A model generated the notes under the pieces. That model had not been told where the DNA came from. It saw nothing but the letters and a program-made list of their open reading frames with translations, and did not search any database. Positions 35,339 to 43,177 of a stretch of 64,000 nt of DNA are shown one piece after another. Origin of the DNA: JAIBJN01 sp035461525. Its GTDB lineage: Bacteria; Actinomycetota; Thermoleophilia; Gaiellales; Gaiellaceae. The stretch is from positions 1-64,000 of the forward strand of contig DATHVD010000096.1 of NCBI GenBank assembly GCA_035461525.1, in the 5' to 3' direction. Position 1 is the first letter of the stretch. Each line of letters begins with the position of its first letter. The translations under genes were made by a program, and so were the position numbers.

Positions 35339-38170
35339 TCAGAAGGCGCCGAGGGACTCGCGCGCGATCCGGTCCTGCTCGAGCATGTGCGCCGTCGGGT
35401 AGCCCTCGCTCGGGCTCGCGCGCCAGGGCCGACCGACGTAGCGGAGAGCGATGCCGGCGGGGAGGCCCTCCTCGAGACGGTGGCGGATCGCCCGCCAGGC
35501 GCCCATGTTCTGCGGCTCCTCCTGCGTCCAGGTGACCTCCCTGAGGCTCGGATAGCGCGCGAGGAGCTCGTCGTAGGCGGCGACCGGGAACGGGTACAGC
35601 TGCTCGAGCCGGACGACGGCGACGCCATCGACGCTCGCCGAGGCATCGTGACCGACGACGTCGTAGTAGACCTTCCCCGAGCAGACAACCAGGCGAGTGA
35701 CGTCGCGCTTCGCGTCCGGGTCGAGGCGCGGGTCGTCGATGATCGACTCGAAGCCGCCGAGCGTGAGGTCGTCGAGGTGGGACGTCGTGTCCTTCAGGCG
35801 CAGGAGCCCCTTCGGCGTCAGGAGGACGAGCGGGCGGCCCTTGGGATGGAGGGCCTGGCGCCGCAGCACGTGGAAGTACTGCGCGGCCGTCGAGGGGTTG
35901 ACGATACGCATGTTCTCCTGCGCCGCGAGCTGCATGAAGCGCTCCAGCCGCGCGCTCGAGTGCTCGGGCCCGTTGCCCTCGTACCCGTGCGGGAGCATGA
36001 GCGTGAGCCGCGAGCTCTGGCCCCACTTGGAGAGCCCCGAGACGATGAACTGGTCGACGATCACCTGCGCGCCGTTGACGAAGTCGCCGAACTGAGCCTC
36101 CCAGAGCACGAGCGCGCGCGGCGAGGCGACCGAGTAGCCGTACTCGAAGCCGAGCGCCCCGTTCTCGGAGAGCGGCGAGTTGTAGACCTCGAAGGTCGCC
36201 TTCGCGTCAGGGAGGTGCGCGATGGGCGCATGCTTCTCGCCGGTCTCGTAGTCGTGCAGCACGAGGTGGCGATGGGAGAACGTCCCGCGCTCCGTGTCCT
36301 GCCCGGTCAGCCGCACCGGCGTTCCCTCGCCGAGGAGCGCCGCGAAGGCGAGGCTCTCGGCCTGCGCCCAGTCGATGCCGCCCTCGCCGCCGAGCGCCTC
36401 GCGCCGCCGCTCGAAGGCCCGCACGAGCTTCGGGTGGACGCGGAAGCCCTCCGGAACCGTGAGCAGGCGCTCGTTCAGCTCGACGAGCCGCTCTGCCCGC
36501 ACGGCGGTCACGAGCTGCGGGTCGGCGCCGCGGCCGATCAGGCGCTCCCGGTGCCTCGCCCTCGAGCCGATGGAAGCCTTGAGCTCCTCGTGCGAGGCAC
36601 GCATCCGCTGCTGCGTCTCGGCGACGAGTGCCTCGGCTTCCTCCTCGGTGACGAGCCCCTCGTCGACGAGCGCCCGCGCGTAGAGTGCGCGCACGGTCGG
36701 GTGCTCCTCGATCCGCTTGTACATGAGGGGCTGCGTGTAGCTCGGCTCGTCGCCCTCGTTGTGGCCGAACCGGCGGTAGCCGACGAGGTCGACGACGATG
36801 TCGTGACGGAAACGGGCGCGGAAGGCCATGGCTAGGCGGATCGCGGCGATGGCGGCCTCGGGGTCGTCGGCGTTCACGTGCACGATCGGGGAGTCGTACC
36901 CCTTCGCCAGGTCGCTCGAGTAGCGGGTCGAGCGGCCCTCGTGCGGGTCGGTGGTGAAGCCGACCTGGTTGTTCGCGATCAGGTGGAGCGTGCCGCCCGT
37001 CGTGTAGCCCTCGAGGTTCTGGAGGTTGAGCGTCTCCGCGACGACCCCCTGGCCGGCGAAGGCGGCGTCGCCGTGGATGAGGACGGCGAGCGCGGCGGAG
37101 GGGTCGTGGCGGTCGCCTTCCGGCTCGTGGGTGGTCTGGCGTGCGCGCGTCTCCCCCTCGGCGACCGGGCCGACGTACTCGAGGTGACTCGGGTTGGACG
37201 CGAGCCTGACGACGACGGCGCCGCTCGGCGTCTGCCGCATGCCGTCGGCACCGAGGTGGTACTTGACGTCGCCGGAGCCGCTTTCCAGGTCGGCGGTGAC
37301 GGCGTCGAGGGAGCGCTCGCCCTCGAACTCGCGCAGGATGTCGGCCACGTCGCGGCCGACCGTGTGCGCGAGGACGTTCAGCCGGCCGCGATGGGCCATG
37401 CCGATCACGACCTGTTTCGCGCCGTCGGCCGCGCCGAGGTCGATCGCCTCGTCGAGCATGGGCACCATAGCGTCGAGTCCCTCGATGGAGAACTGCTTCT
37501 GGCCGAGGAAGGCCCTTCGCAGGTAGCTCTCGAAGCCCTCGACCTCGGACAGCCGGCCGAGGAGGGCCTTCCTCTCGTCGGCGGCAAGCGGCCGCCGGAA
37601 CTCGCCGGACTCGACGGCGTTCCGCAGCCAGACCCGCTGCTCGTGGTCGCCGATGTGCTCGATCTCGTAGGCGATCGTGCCGCAGTAGGTCTCCCGCAGC
37701 CTCGGCAGCGCCTCGGCGAGCGTCTCGGCCTCCATGTGGAGGCGGAGCACCTTCGCGGGGACGCGCGCCTGCAGCTCCGGGTCGAGCGGCGGCTCGAGCC
37801 GCTCTGGGTCGAGCGCGGGATCTCCGGGCGGGTCGCCGCCGAGCGGGTCGAGGCGCGCGGCGAGATGGCCGTGGGTGCGATGCGCCTTCACGAGGGACAT
37901 CGCGGCGGCCACGGCGCCCAGAAGGAGGTCGTCCTGGGCGGCGGCCGGCGGCGCCGGCGCGGCTGCGGGGCCGCCGTTCCCGGCCCGCGCCCCGTCGGGA
38001 TAGAGCTCGCGGAGCCGGCGGGCGAGCGGGTGGTGCTCCAGCACCTCCGCCGGGCCGGCATCGAAGAGCTCGCGCCACTTCGGATCGACGGTCTCGGGGG
38101 ATTCGAGGTACTCGGCGAACAGCTCCTGAACGAAGCCGGTGTTCAGCTCGTCGAACCGGTCGGGTGCCAC
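35339..38170 (-). CDS. sucA: 2-oxoglutarate dehydrogenase E1 component
   Basis: A 943-residue protein from GTG 38170. The N-terminal segment (ELNTGFVQELFAEYLESPE) is the E1o signature for E2 contact. ThDP-binding and catalytic landmarks are GMAHRGRLNVLAHT, HGDAAFAGQGVV and NNQVGFTTDP. The C-terminal transketolase-like half has FEYGYSVASP and MLPHGYEGNGPEHSSARLE. It decarboxylates 2-oxoglutarate and passes the succinyl group to an E2 lipoyl protein. The mycobacterial-type fused E2 catalytic domain is absent, since the N-terminal part before E1 is only about 100 residues. No sucB lies in the window. Confidence 0.93.
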   Translation of the reverse strand: MAPDRFDELNTGFVQELFAEYLESPETVDPKWRELFDAGPAEVLEHHPLARRLRELYPDGARAGNGGPAAAPAPPAAAQDDLLLGAVAAAMSLVKAHRTHGHLAARLDPLGGDPPGDPALDPERLEPPLDPELQARVPAKVLRLHMEAETLAEALPRLRETYCGTIAYEIEHIGDHEQRVWLRNAVESGEFRRPLAADERKALLGRLSEVEGFESYLRRAFLGQKQFSIEGLDAMVPMLDEAIDLGAADGAKQVVIGMAHRGRLNVLAHTVGRDVADILREFEGERSLDAVTADLESGSGDVKYHLGADGMRQTPSGAVVVRLASNPSHLEYVGPVAEGETRARQTTHEPEGDRHDPSAALAVLIHGDAAFAGQGVVAETLNLQNLEGYTTGGTLHLIANNQVGFTTDPHEGRSTRYSSDLAKGYDSPIVHVNADDPEAAIAAIRLAMAFRARFRHDIVVDLVGYRRFGHNEGDEPSYTQPLMYKRIEEHPTVRALYARALVDEGLVTEEEAEALVAETQQRMRASHEELKASIGSRARHRERLIGRGADPQLVTAVRAERLVELNERLLTVPEGFRVHPKLVRAFERRREALGGEGGIDWAQAESLAFAALLGEGTPVRLTGQDTERGTFSHRHLVLHDYETGEKHAPIAHLPDAKATFEVYNSPLSENGALGFEYGYSVASPRALVLWEAQFGDFVNGAQVIVDQFIVSGLSKWGQSSRLTLMLPHGYEGNGPEHSSARLERFMQLAAQENMRIVNPSTAAQYFHVLRRQALHPKGRPLVLLTPKGLLRLKDTTSHLDDLTLGGFESIIDDPRLDPDAKRDVTRLVVCSGKVYYDVVGHDASASVDGVAVVRLEQLYPFPVAAYDELLARYPSLREVTWTQEEPQNMGAWRAIRHRLEEGLPAGIALRYVGRPWRASPSEGYPTAHMLEQDRIARESLGAF

Positions 38171-38240
38171 TCCTCGTGTTGAGGATAGCGGCTGCGCCAG
38201 GCCCGCCCGTGCAGGCGGCCTCCAGGGAAGCGCCGGCTAG

Positions 38241-39191
38241 TCAGGCCCGCTGCACCCCGACGGCGTTGGCGGGGATGCGGCCCTCGAGGAGAACCGCGCG
38301 CAGTGCGTCCACGCAGAGGAGCCCCATCGCCTCGCGCGTCTCGAGCGTCGCGCTCCCGAGGTGCGGCGCGAGCACGACGTTCTCGAGATCGAGCAGGCCT
38401 TCCTCGACCTCGGGCTCCCGCTCGTAGACGTCGAGCGCCGCGCCGCCGATCTCGCCCCGCCGAAGCGCGTCGACGAGCGCTACCTCGTCCACCACCGGCC
38501 CCCGGCTGGTGTTCACGAGCACCGCGTCCGGGCGCATGGCCCGCAGCTCCTCCCTCCCGAGGAGGTGACGCGTCTCGGGCGTGAGGGGGACGTGGACGCT
38601 GACCGCGTCCGCGCGGGCCAGGAGCTCGCCGAGGGGAACGCGGCCGGGCCCCGGCGTGCGCCCGCTCTCGAGCACGTCCATCCGGAAGGCACGCGCCAGG
38701 CGGGCGACCGCGCTCCCGATGCGGCCGGGGCCGACGATCCCGAGCGTGCACCCGCGCAGGCCCCGGCCGAGGAGGAAGGTCGGGGCCCAGACCCAGGGCT
38801 CGCCGCCGCGGACGAGGCGGTCTCCCTCCGCGACGCGGCGGACGAGCGCGAGGAGGAGCGCCACCGTCAGCTCGGCGGTCGCCTCGGTGAGGACCCCGGG
38901 GGTGTTGGAGACGACCACGCCGCGGCGCGCCGCCGCCTCGAGATCGACGTTGTCCACGCCGACGGCGAAGTTGGCGACGACGCGGAGCTGCGGACCGGCC
39001 GCGTCGAGGAGCTCGTCGTCGACCCGCTCGGTGAGCATCGTCACGAGCCCCGCGCAGCCGGCGCTCGCGGCGAGAAGCTCGTCCCGGGTGGGCGGCTGTT
39101 CCCTGTCGCGCACGTCGGCGTCGAAGCTCTCCTCGAGGGCGGCGCGGACGCGCTCGGGGACGCGCCTGGTGACGTGGACGCGGGGTGGCAC
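38241..39191 (-). CDS. D-2-hydroxyacid dehydrogenase (glyoxylate/hydroxypyruvate reductase-like)
   Basis: GTG 39191 gives 316 residues starting VPPRVHVTRRVPE; GTG 39224 would overlap the divergent start. The catalytic domain contains VVANFAVGVDNVDL and NTPGVLTEATAELT. The NAD-binding motif is LGIVGPGRIGSAVARLA, with Pro at the position usually held by Gly. The catalytic Arg is in NTSRGPVVDE, the Glu in YEREPEVEEGLL and the His in LAPHLGSATLETR. It most likely reduces glyoxylate or hydroxypyruvate. The substrate is not certain from sequence alone. The gene stands alone on the minus strand and diverges from a thioredoxin-fusion gene. Confidence 0.87.
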   Translation of the reverse strand: MPPRVHVTRRVPERVRAALEESFDADVRDREQPPTRDELLAASAGCAGLVTMLTERVDDELLDAAGPQLRVVANFAVGVDNVDLEAAARRGVVVSNTPGVLTEATAELTVALLLALVRRVAEGDRLVRGGEPWVWAPTFLLGRGLRGCTLGIVGPGRIGSAVARLARAFRMDVLESGRTPGPGRVPLGELLARADAVSVHVPLTPETRHLLGREELRAMRPDAVLVNTSRGPVVDEVALVDALRRGEIGGAALDVYEREPEVEEGLLDLENVVLAPHLGSATLETREAMGLLCVDALRAVLLEGRIPANAVGVQRA

Positions 39192-39214
39192 GGCGAACAG
39201 CTTGCCCGATGGTT

Positions 39215-39220
39215 TACGCT
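39215..39220 (+). promoter_or_regulatory. Candidate -10 element (TACGCT), leaderless start
   Basis: TACGCT is followed by seven bases and ATG 39228. No ribosome site precedes the ATG. The spacing matches other leaderless-type starts in the window. Confidence 0.4.
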
Positions 39221-39227
39221 TCACGAA

Positions 39228-39929
39228 ATGAAGCGTGCCCGAACGGCCGACCCGTACCGCGACCTCGACGTCATCGACGCCCGTGCGCCCCGCTTCAACC
39301 AGGCGACGATCGGTGCGCTCGCGCTGGTGGCCTTCCTCACGGGCTGGTGGCCGCTCCTCGCCCTCCTTGCCGCCCAGCTCGCCGTCGGCCTGCTCCTCGG
39401 GCGTCGTTACTGCCTTCCCTGCCTCGCGTACTTCGAGCTCGTGCAGCCGCGCTTCGGCGAAGGGCCGGTCGAGGACTCGCGTCCTCCGCGTTTCGCCAAC
39501 TGGATCGGCGTCGTCGTGCTGGGCGCCGCGGCCGCCGCGCACGCGCTCGGGGCGTCCACGGTCGGCTGGGCGCTGGGGCTCCTCGTCGCCGGTCTCGCCC
39601 TGCTGGCGGCCGCGACCGGGCTCTGCGCCGGCTGCGAGGCCTACCGCATCGGAGCGCGGCTCCGCGGGGTCCGGTCGCACCGTCTCGACCGGATCGACCT
39701 CGCCGAGCTCGGCCTCGCGCCGAACGGGACCGTCGTCGTCCAGTTCACGCACCCGCTCTGCAGCGACTGCCACGCGCTCGAGCGGCGCCTGCTGGAGGAG
39801 GGCCGAGAGGTCGTGACCGTGGACGTGTCGAGGCGGCCGGAGCTCGCCCGCCGGTACGGCGTCGCGCTCGTCCCCACGGCGGTCGCCGTCAACGAGGCAG
39901 GGACCGTTCTCGCCCGTCTGGCGGGATGA
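39228..39929 (+). CDS. DUF4395 membrane domain fused to thioredoxin-like domain
   Basis: ATG 39228 gives 233 residues. Residues 15-140 form a DUF4395-like membrane domain: DARAPRFNQATIGAL, the CLPCLAYF motif between helices, and two further hydrophobic helices ending in LCAGCEAYR. Residues 155-233 are a thioredoxin fold with active-site CSDC in THPLCSDCHALE and the cis-Pro region ALVPTAV. The two CxxC pairs in the membrane part and the thioredoxin CxxC suggest thiol-disulfide exchange at the membrane, but direction and partner are unknown. It overlaps the convergent small gene at 39889-39929. Confidence 0.82.
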   Translation: MKRARTADPYRDLDVIDARAPRFNQATIGALALVAFLTGWWPLLALLAAQLAVGLLLGRRYCLPCLAYFELVQPRFGEGPVEDSRPPRFANWIGVVVLGAAAAAHALGASTVGWALGLLVAGLALLAAATGLCAGCEAYRIGARLRGVRSHRLDRIDLAELGLAPNGTVVVQFTHPLCSDCHALERRLLEEGREVVTVDVSRRPELARRYGVALVPTAVAVNEAGTVLARLAG

Positions 39930-40200
39930 TCGGGAGCCCCGACGCGACCGTCCGGCGCCCGTCGACCTCGTAGACGACGTCGACGACGTCGTTCTGGCGG
40001 TAGGTCCCTGCGATGCCGAGGAACATGCTCGCCCAGCGGAGGAACCCGAGCCTCCCCTCACGGGCGAGAGCCCTGCGGAAGCGGAGCCCGCCGGCGTCCA
40101 CCTCGTAGTCGACCCCGGGCTCCTGGCGGACGCCGTTGACGAAGACCTCGAACGGCTCGGTCACGCCGGGCGGGAGGGTTACGATCCAGGCCTCTTCCAT
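39889..40200 (-). CDS. Conserved-looking hypothetical protein
   Basis: ATG 40200 (GGGG just upstream) gives 103 residues; upstream codons of the open frame read as low-quality sequence. It is predicted beta-rich: WIVTLPPGV, FEVFVNGVRQEPGVDYEVD and NDVVDVVYEVDGRR. The pattern resembles small beta-sandwich domains used in viral or wall proteins, but no family was recognised. It has no signal peptide or transmembrane segment. Its 3' end overlaps the thioredoxin-fusion gene tail-to-tail by 41 bases. Confidence 0.55.
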   Translation of the reverse strand: MEEAWIVTLPPGVTEPFEVFVNGVRQEPGVDYEVDAGGLRFRRALAREGRLGFLRWASMFLGIAGTYRQNDVVDVVYEVDGRRTVASGLPIIPPDGRERSLPR

Positions 40201-40502
40201 CCCCGCGAAGCCTACGCACGCCGCCGCCGGCGAGGCGCCGGCTCCCCTCGGCTCTCCCCTCTGGCGCCCGGCGAAGGAGAAGCCCTCGTGGGGGAGTGCC
40301 GCAAGCTCCCCCACGAGATCTCTCGGCGCGCGAAACCTCTCCCAGCTTCGTCGTCGCGCCTCAGGGAACCGCCGGGCCGCCGGCCTTCGTCCCTCGAGTG
40401 CTCGTACTGAACCACATATCGGGTGAATTCGCTCTCCCCCGATCGAGTGATATTCGTCCCGCAGCCACGCTCCGGCCGAGCCGCGTAGAATCGCACCGGC
40501 CC
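40201..40502. other. Divergent intergenic region upstream of the cytochrome oxidase genes
   Basis: No gene is visible. It holds a perfect 12-bp inverted repeat (40285-40317), an AT-richer stretch around 40410-40460 and a -10-like TAGAAT (40486-40491) eleven bases before ATG 40503. The promoters of both flanking genes should be here. Confidence 0.5.
40285..40317. repeat. Perfect 12-bp inverted repeat
   Basis: CTCGTGGGGGAG (40285-40296) and its exact reverse complement (40306-40317) flank a nine-base spacer. It lies between divergent genes, so it is not an obvious terminator. It could be a regulatory dyad or an RNA hairpin in the oxidase leader. Confidence 0.75.
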
Positions 40503-41546
40503 ATGGGGAGCAGGAAGCCCGTCGTCGCCGCCGCGCTCGCGATCCTCGCGCTCGCGGCCGTGCCCGCCGCCTTCGGCGCGCCGCCGGGCGGGACCGGGAT
40601 TGGCCCTCCGAGGACCGCGACGCCGAGCGGCCAGGAGCTCAACCAGCTCTACTGGTTCGTCTTCGCCGTCTGCGCCGTCGTCTTCGTCCTCGTCGAGACC
40701 GTCCTCATCCTCTTCATCGTCCGCTTCCGCCGCCGGCGGACGACCCCGGTGGAGGCGGAGGGCCCGCAGATCCACGGGAACACGCGCCTCGAGCTGATCT
40801 GGACGGGCATCCCCGTCGTCGTGCTCGCCGCGATCGCGATCGTCGTCTTCGTACGCACGCCCGACGTGCAGGCGACGCCGCAGGAGGGCGACCCGGACGA
40901 GCTCGTCGTCCAGGTCGAGGGCCACCAGTTCTACTGGCGCTACGTGTACCCCGACGGCGAGATCGCCCTCGACACGCTCGTCGTGCCCGTCGACACGCCG
41001 GTGCGGCTCGAGCTGACCTCGTACGACGTCAACCACAGCTGGTGGGTGCCCGAGCTGACGGGCAAGCGGGACGCCATCCCCGGGCGGACGAACGTCCTTC
41101 GCTTCCGGCCGCTCGAGGAGGGTGTCTACGACGGCGAGTGCGCCGAGCTCTGCGGGATCCTGCACGCGGTCATGCCGACGACCGTCGAGGTCGTGTCGGA
41201 GGCCGAGTACGCGGACCGGCTCGGGCTCCTCGGGCGCCAGGATCAGCCGGGCGCGACCCAGCTCGCCCTCGGGCGCGACTCTTGGGACCTCGTGTGCGCC
41301 AAGTGCCACGGCCCCGCCGGCGAGGGCGACATCGCCCCGGCGGTCGCCCAGAACGGCGCCCTCGTCGACGAGGAGCAGCTGCGCGAGCTCCTGTACGAGG
41401 GCTTCGACCGGCCGGAGACGCCGGAGTACATGCCGCCCGTCGGCCGCAACTGGGAGGATTTCCACATCCGGGCGCTCATCGAGTACGTGCGCTCCAACGA
41501 GCGGCTCGCGCCGGCGCAGGCGCAGGACGCCGAGGGGAACGGCTGA
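40503..41546 (+). CDS. ctaC: Cytochrome c oxidase subunit II with fused cytochrome c (caa3 type)
   Basis: ATG 40503 gives 347 residues. A signal peptide (cleavage near AFGA) is followed by two transmembrane helices (about 45-68 and 92-112) and the CuA cupredoxin domain. The CuA ligands are visible: His in VNHSWWVPEL, and C-x3-C, His and Met in GECAELCGILHAVM. The C-terminal 90 residues hold a cytochrome c with haem site CAKCH and a Met ligand region near EYMPPVG. It takes electrons from cytochrome c-type donors and passes them via CuA to subunit I. The stop overlaps ctaD. Confidence 0.95.
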   Translation: MGSRKPVVAAALAILALAAVPAAFGAPPGGTGIGPPRTATPSGQELNQLYWFVFAVCAVVFVLVETVLILFIVRFRRRRTTPVEAEGPQIHGNTRLELIWTGIPVVVLAAIAIVVFVRTPDVQATPQEGDPDELVVQVEGHQFYWRYVYPDGEIALDTLVVPVDTPVRLELTSYDVNHSWWVPELTGKRDAIPGRTNVLRFRPLEEGVYDGECAELCGILHAVMPTTVEVVSEAEYADRLGLLGRQDQPGATQLALGRDSWDLVCAKCHGPAGEGDIAPAVAQNGALVDEEQLRELLYEGFDRPETPEYMPPVGRNWEDFHIRALIEYVRSNERLAPAQAQDAEGNG

Positions 41547-43177
41547 TGGCCGTCCGCGCGGAGCCCGTCGCCCCGAGCTGGCGCGACGGCCGGGTGACGA
41601 GCTGGCTCACCACGGTCGACCACAAACGCATCGGGATCCTCTACATCGTCACCGCGTTCTTCTTCTTCTTCGCGGCGGGCCTCATGGCGCTCCTCATGCG
41701 CCTCCAGCTCTCCCAGGCCGACAACGACCTGATCACGCGGGAGAGCTACAACCAGCTCTTCACGATTCACGGGACGGCGATGGTCTTCCTCTTCGTCGTC
41801 CCCATCCTCGCCGGCTTCGGCAACTACCTCGTCCCGCTCATGATCGGGGCGCGGGACATGGCCTTCCCGCGCCTGAACGCGATGACGTACTGGCTTTTCC
41901 TCCTCGGCGGGCTCGTCATCCTCGCGAGCTTCTTCGCCTCGGGCGGCGCGGCCATGTCGGGCTGGACGGCCTACCCGCCGCTCTCGACCGACGAGTTCAG
42001 CCCCGGGAACGGACAGGATCTCTGGATCCTCGGGCTGCACCTGACGTCCGTGGCCTCGCTCGCGGGCGCGATCAACTTCGTCGTCACGATCCACAACATG
42101 CGCACGGCAGGGATGACGTGGATGCGCATCCCGCTCTTCGTCTGGGCGATCGAGGCCTACGCCGTCCTGCTCATCCTCGTCCTGCCGACGATCTCGGCGG
42201 CGGTGACGCTGCTCCTCCTCGATCGCCAGGCGGGGACGGCCTTCTTCGCGGCGGAGAACGGGGGGCCGGTGCTGTGGCAGCACATGTTCTGGTTCTTCGG
42301 CCACCCCGAGGTCTACATCATGGTCCTGCCGGCGATGGGGATGCTCTCCGAGGTCATCCCGGTCTTCGCGCGCAAGCCGATCTTCGGCTACAAGGCGATT
42401 GCGTTCTCGACCATCGGCATCGCCTTCGCGAGCATGCTCGTCTGGGCGCACCACATGTTCACGATCGGGCTGCCCACCGTCCTCCAGGGCTGGTTCATGG
42501 CCGTGTCCTTCTCGGTGGCGGTGCCGACGGCGATCAAGATCTTCAACTGGCTCGCGACGCTCTGGCGCGGCCACCTCTGGTTCCAGACGCCGCTCCTCTT
42601 CTGCCTCGGCTTCATCGGCCTCTTCACGATGGGCGGCCTCTCCGGGATCCTCCTCGCCACGTACCCGGTCGACTATCAGGCGCACGACTCCTACTACGTC
42701 GTCGCGCACATGCACTACGTCCTCTTCGGCGGCTCCGTCTTCGGGATCTTCGCGGGGACCTACTACTGGTTCCCGAAGATGACCGGGCGTATGTACGACG
42801 AACGCCTGGGGAAGGTGCACTTCTGGCTCATGTTCGTCGGCTTCAACGCGTCCTTCCTCCCCCAACACATGCTCGGGCTCATGGGCATGCCGCGGCGCGT
42901 GTACACGTACGACCGCGAAGGGCTCTTCGAGTGGTACAACCTCGTCTCCTCGCTGGGCGCCCTGCTCATGGGGATCGCGCTCCTCGTCTTCGTCTGGAAC
43001 GCCGTCAAGAGCTGGCGGAGCGGCCCGCGGGTCGGCGGCGACCCGTGGCAGGCCGACACGCTCGAGTGGTACGCGACGTCGCCGCCCGCTCCGCACAACT
43101 TCGACCGCGTCCCGTACGTCTCGAGCGCGCGGCCCGTGCGCGACCTGCGCCAGCGGCTCGAGGAGGGGAGACGGTGA
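41546..43177 (+). CDS. ctaD: Cytochrome c oxidase subunit I
   Basis: A 543-residue, twelve-helix protein. ATG 41546 shares one base with the preceding TGA. Haem a ligand His is in FTIHGTAMVF. The CuB and cross-linked Tyr region is FGHPEVYIMVLP. The two CuB histidines are in WAHHMF, and the haem a3/haem a pair is in VAHMHYVLFGG. It reduces oxygen to water and pumps protons. The K-channel Tyr of HPEVY is present, which indicates an A-type oxidase. Subunit III does not follow in this window. Confidence 0.96.
   Translation: MAVRAEPVAPSWRDGRVTSWLTTVDHKRIGILYIVTAFFFFFAAGLMALLMRLQLSQADNDLITRESYNQLFTIHGTAMVFLFVVPILAGFGNYLVPLMIGARDMAFPRLNAMTYWLFLLGGLVILASFFASGGAAMSGWTAYPPLSTDEFSPGNGQDLWILGLHLTSVASLAGAINFVVTIHNMRTAGMTWMRIPLFVWAIEAYAVLLILVLPTISAAVTLLLLDRQAGTAFFAAENGGPVLWQHMFWFFGHPEVYIMVLPAMGMLSEVIPVFARKPIFGYKAIAFSTIGIAFASMLVWAHHMFTIGLPTVLQGWFMAVSFSVAVPTAIKIFNWLATLWRGHLWFQTPLLFCLGFIGLFTMGGLSGILLATYPVDYQAHDSYYVVAHMHYVLFGGSVFGIFAGTYYWFPKMTGRMYDERLGKVHFWLMFVGFNASFLPQHMLGLMGMPRRVYTYDREGLFEWYNLVSSLGALLMGIALLVFVWNAVKSWRSGPRVGGDPWQADTLEWYATSPPAPHNFDRVPYVSSARPVRDLRQRLEEGRR

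Noticed and set aside
36207..38078. A 623-residue minus-strand open frame inside sucA
   Set aside because: It is an arginine/proline-rich shadow of sucA in another frame.
38241..40061. A 606-residue version of the hydroxyacid dehydrogenase
   Set aside because: The extension is antisense to the thioredoxin-fusion gene. The protein fold begins at about 39191.
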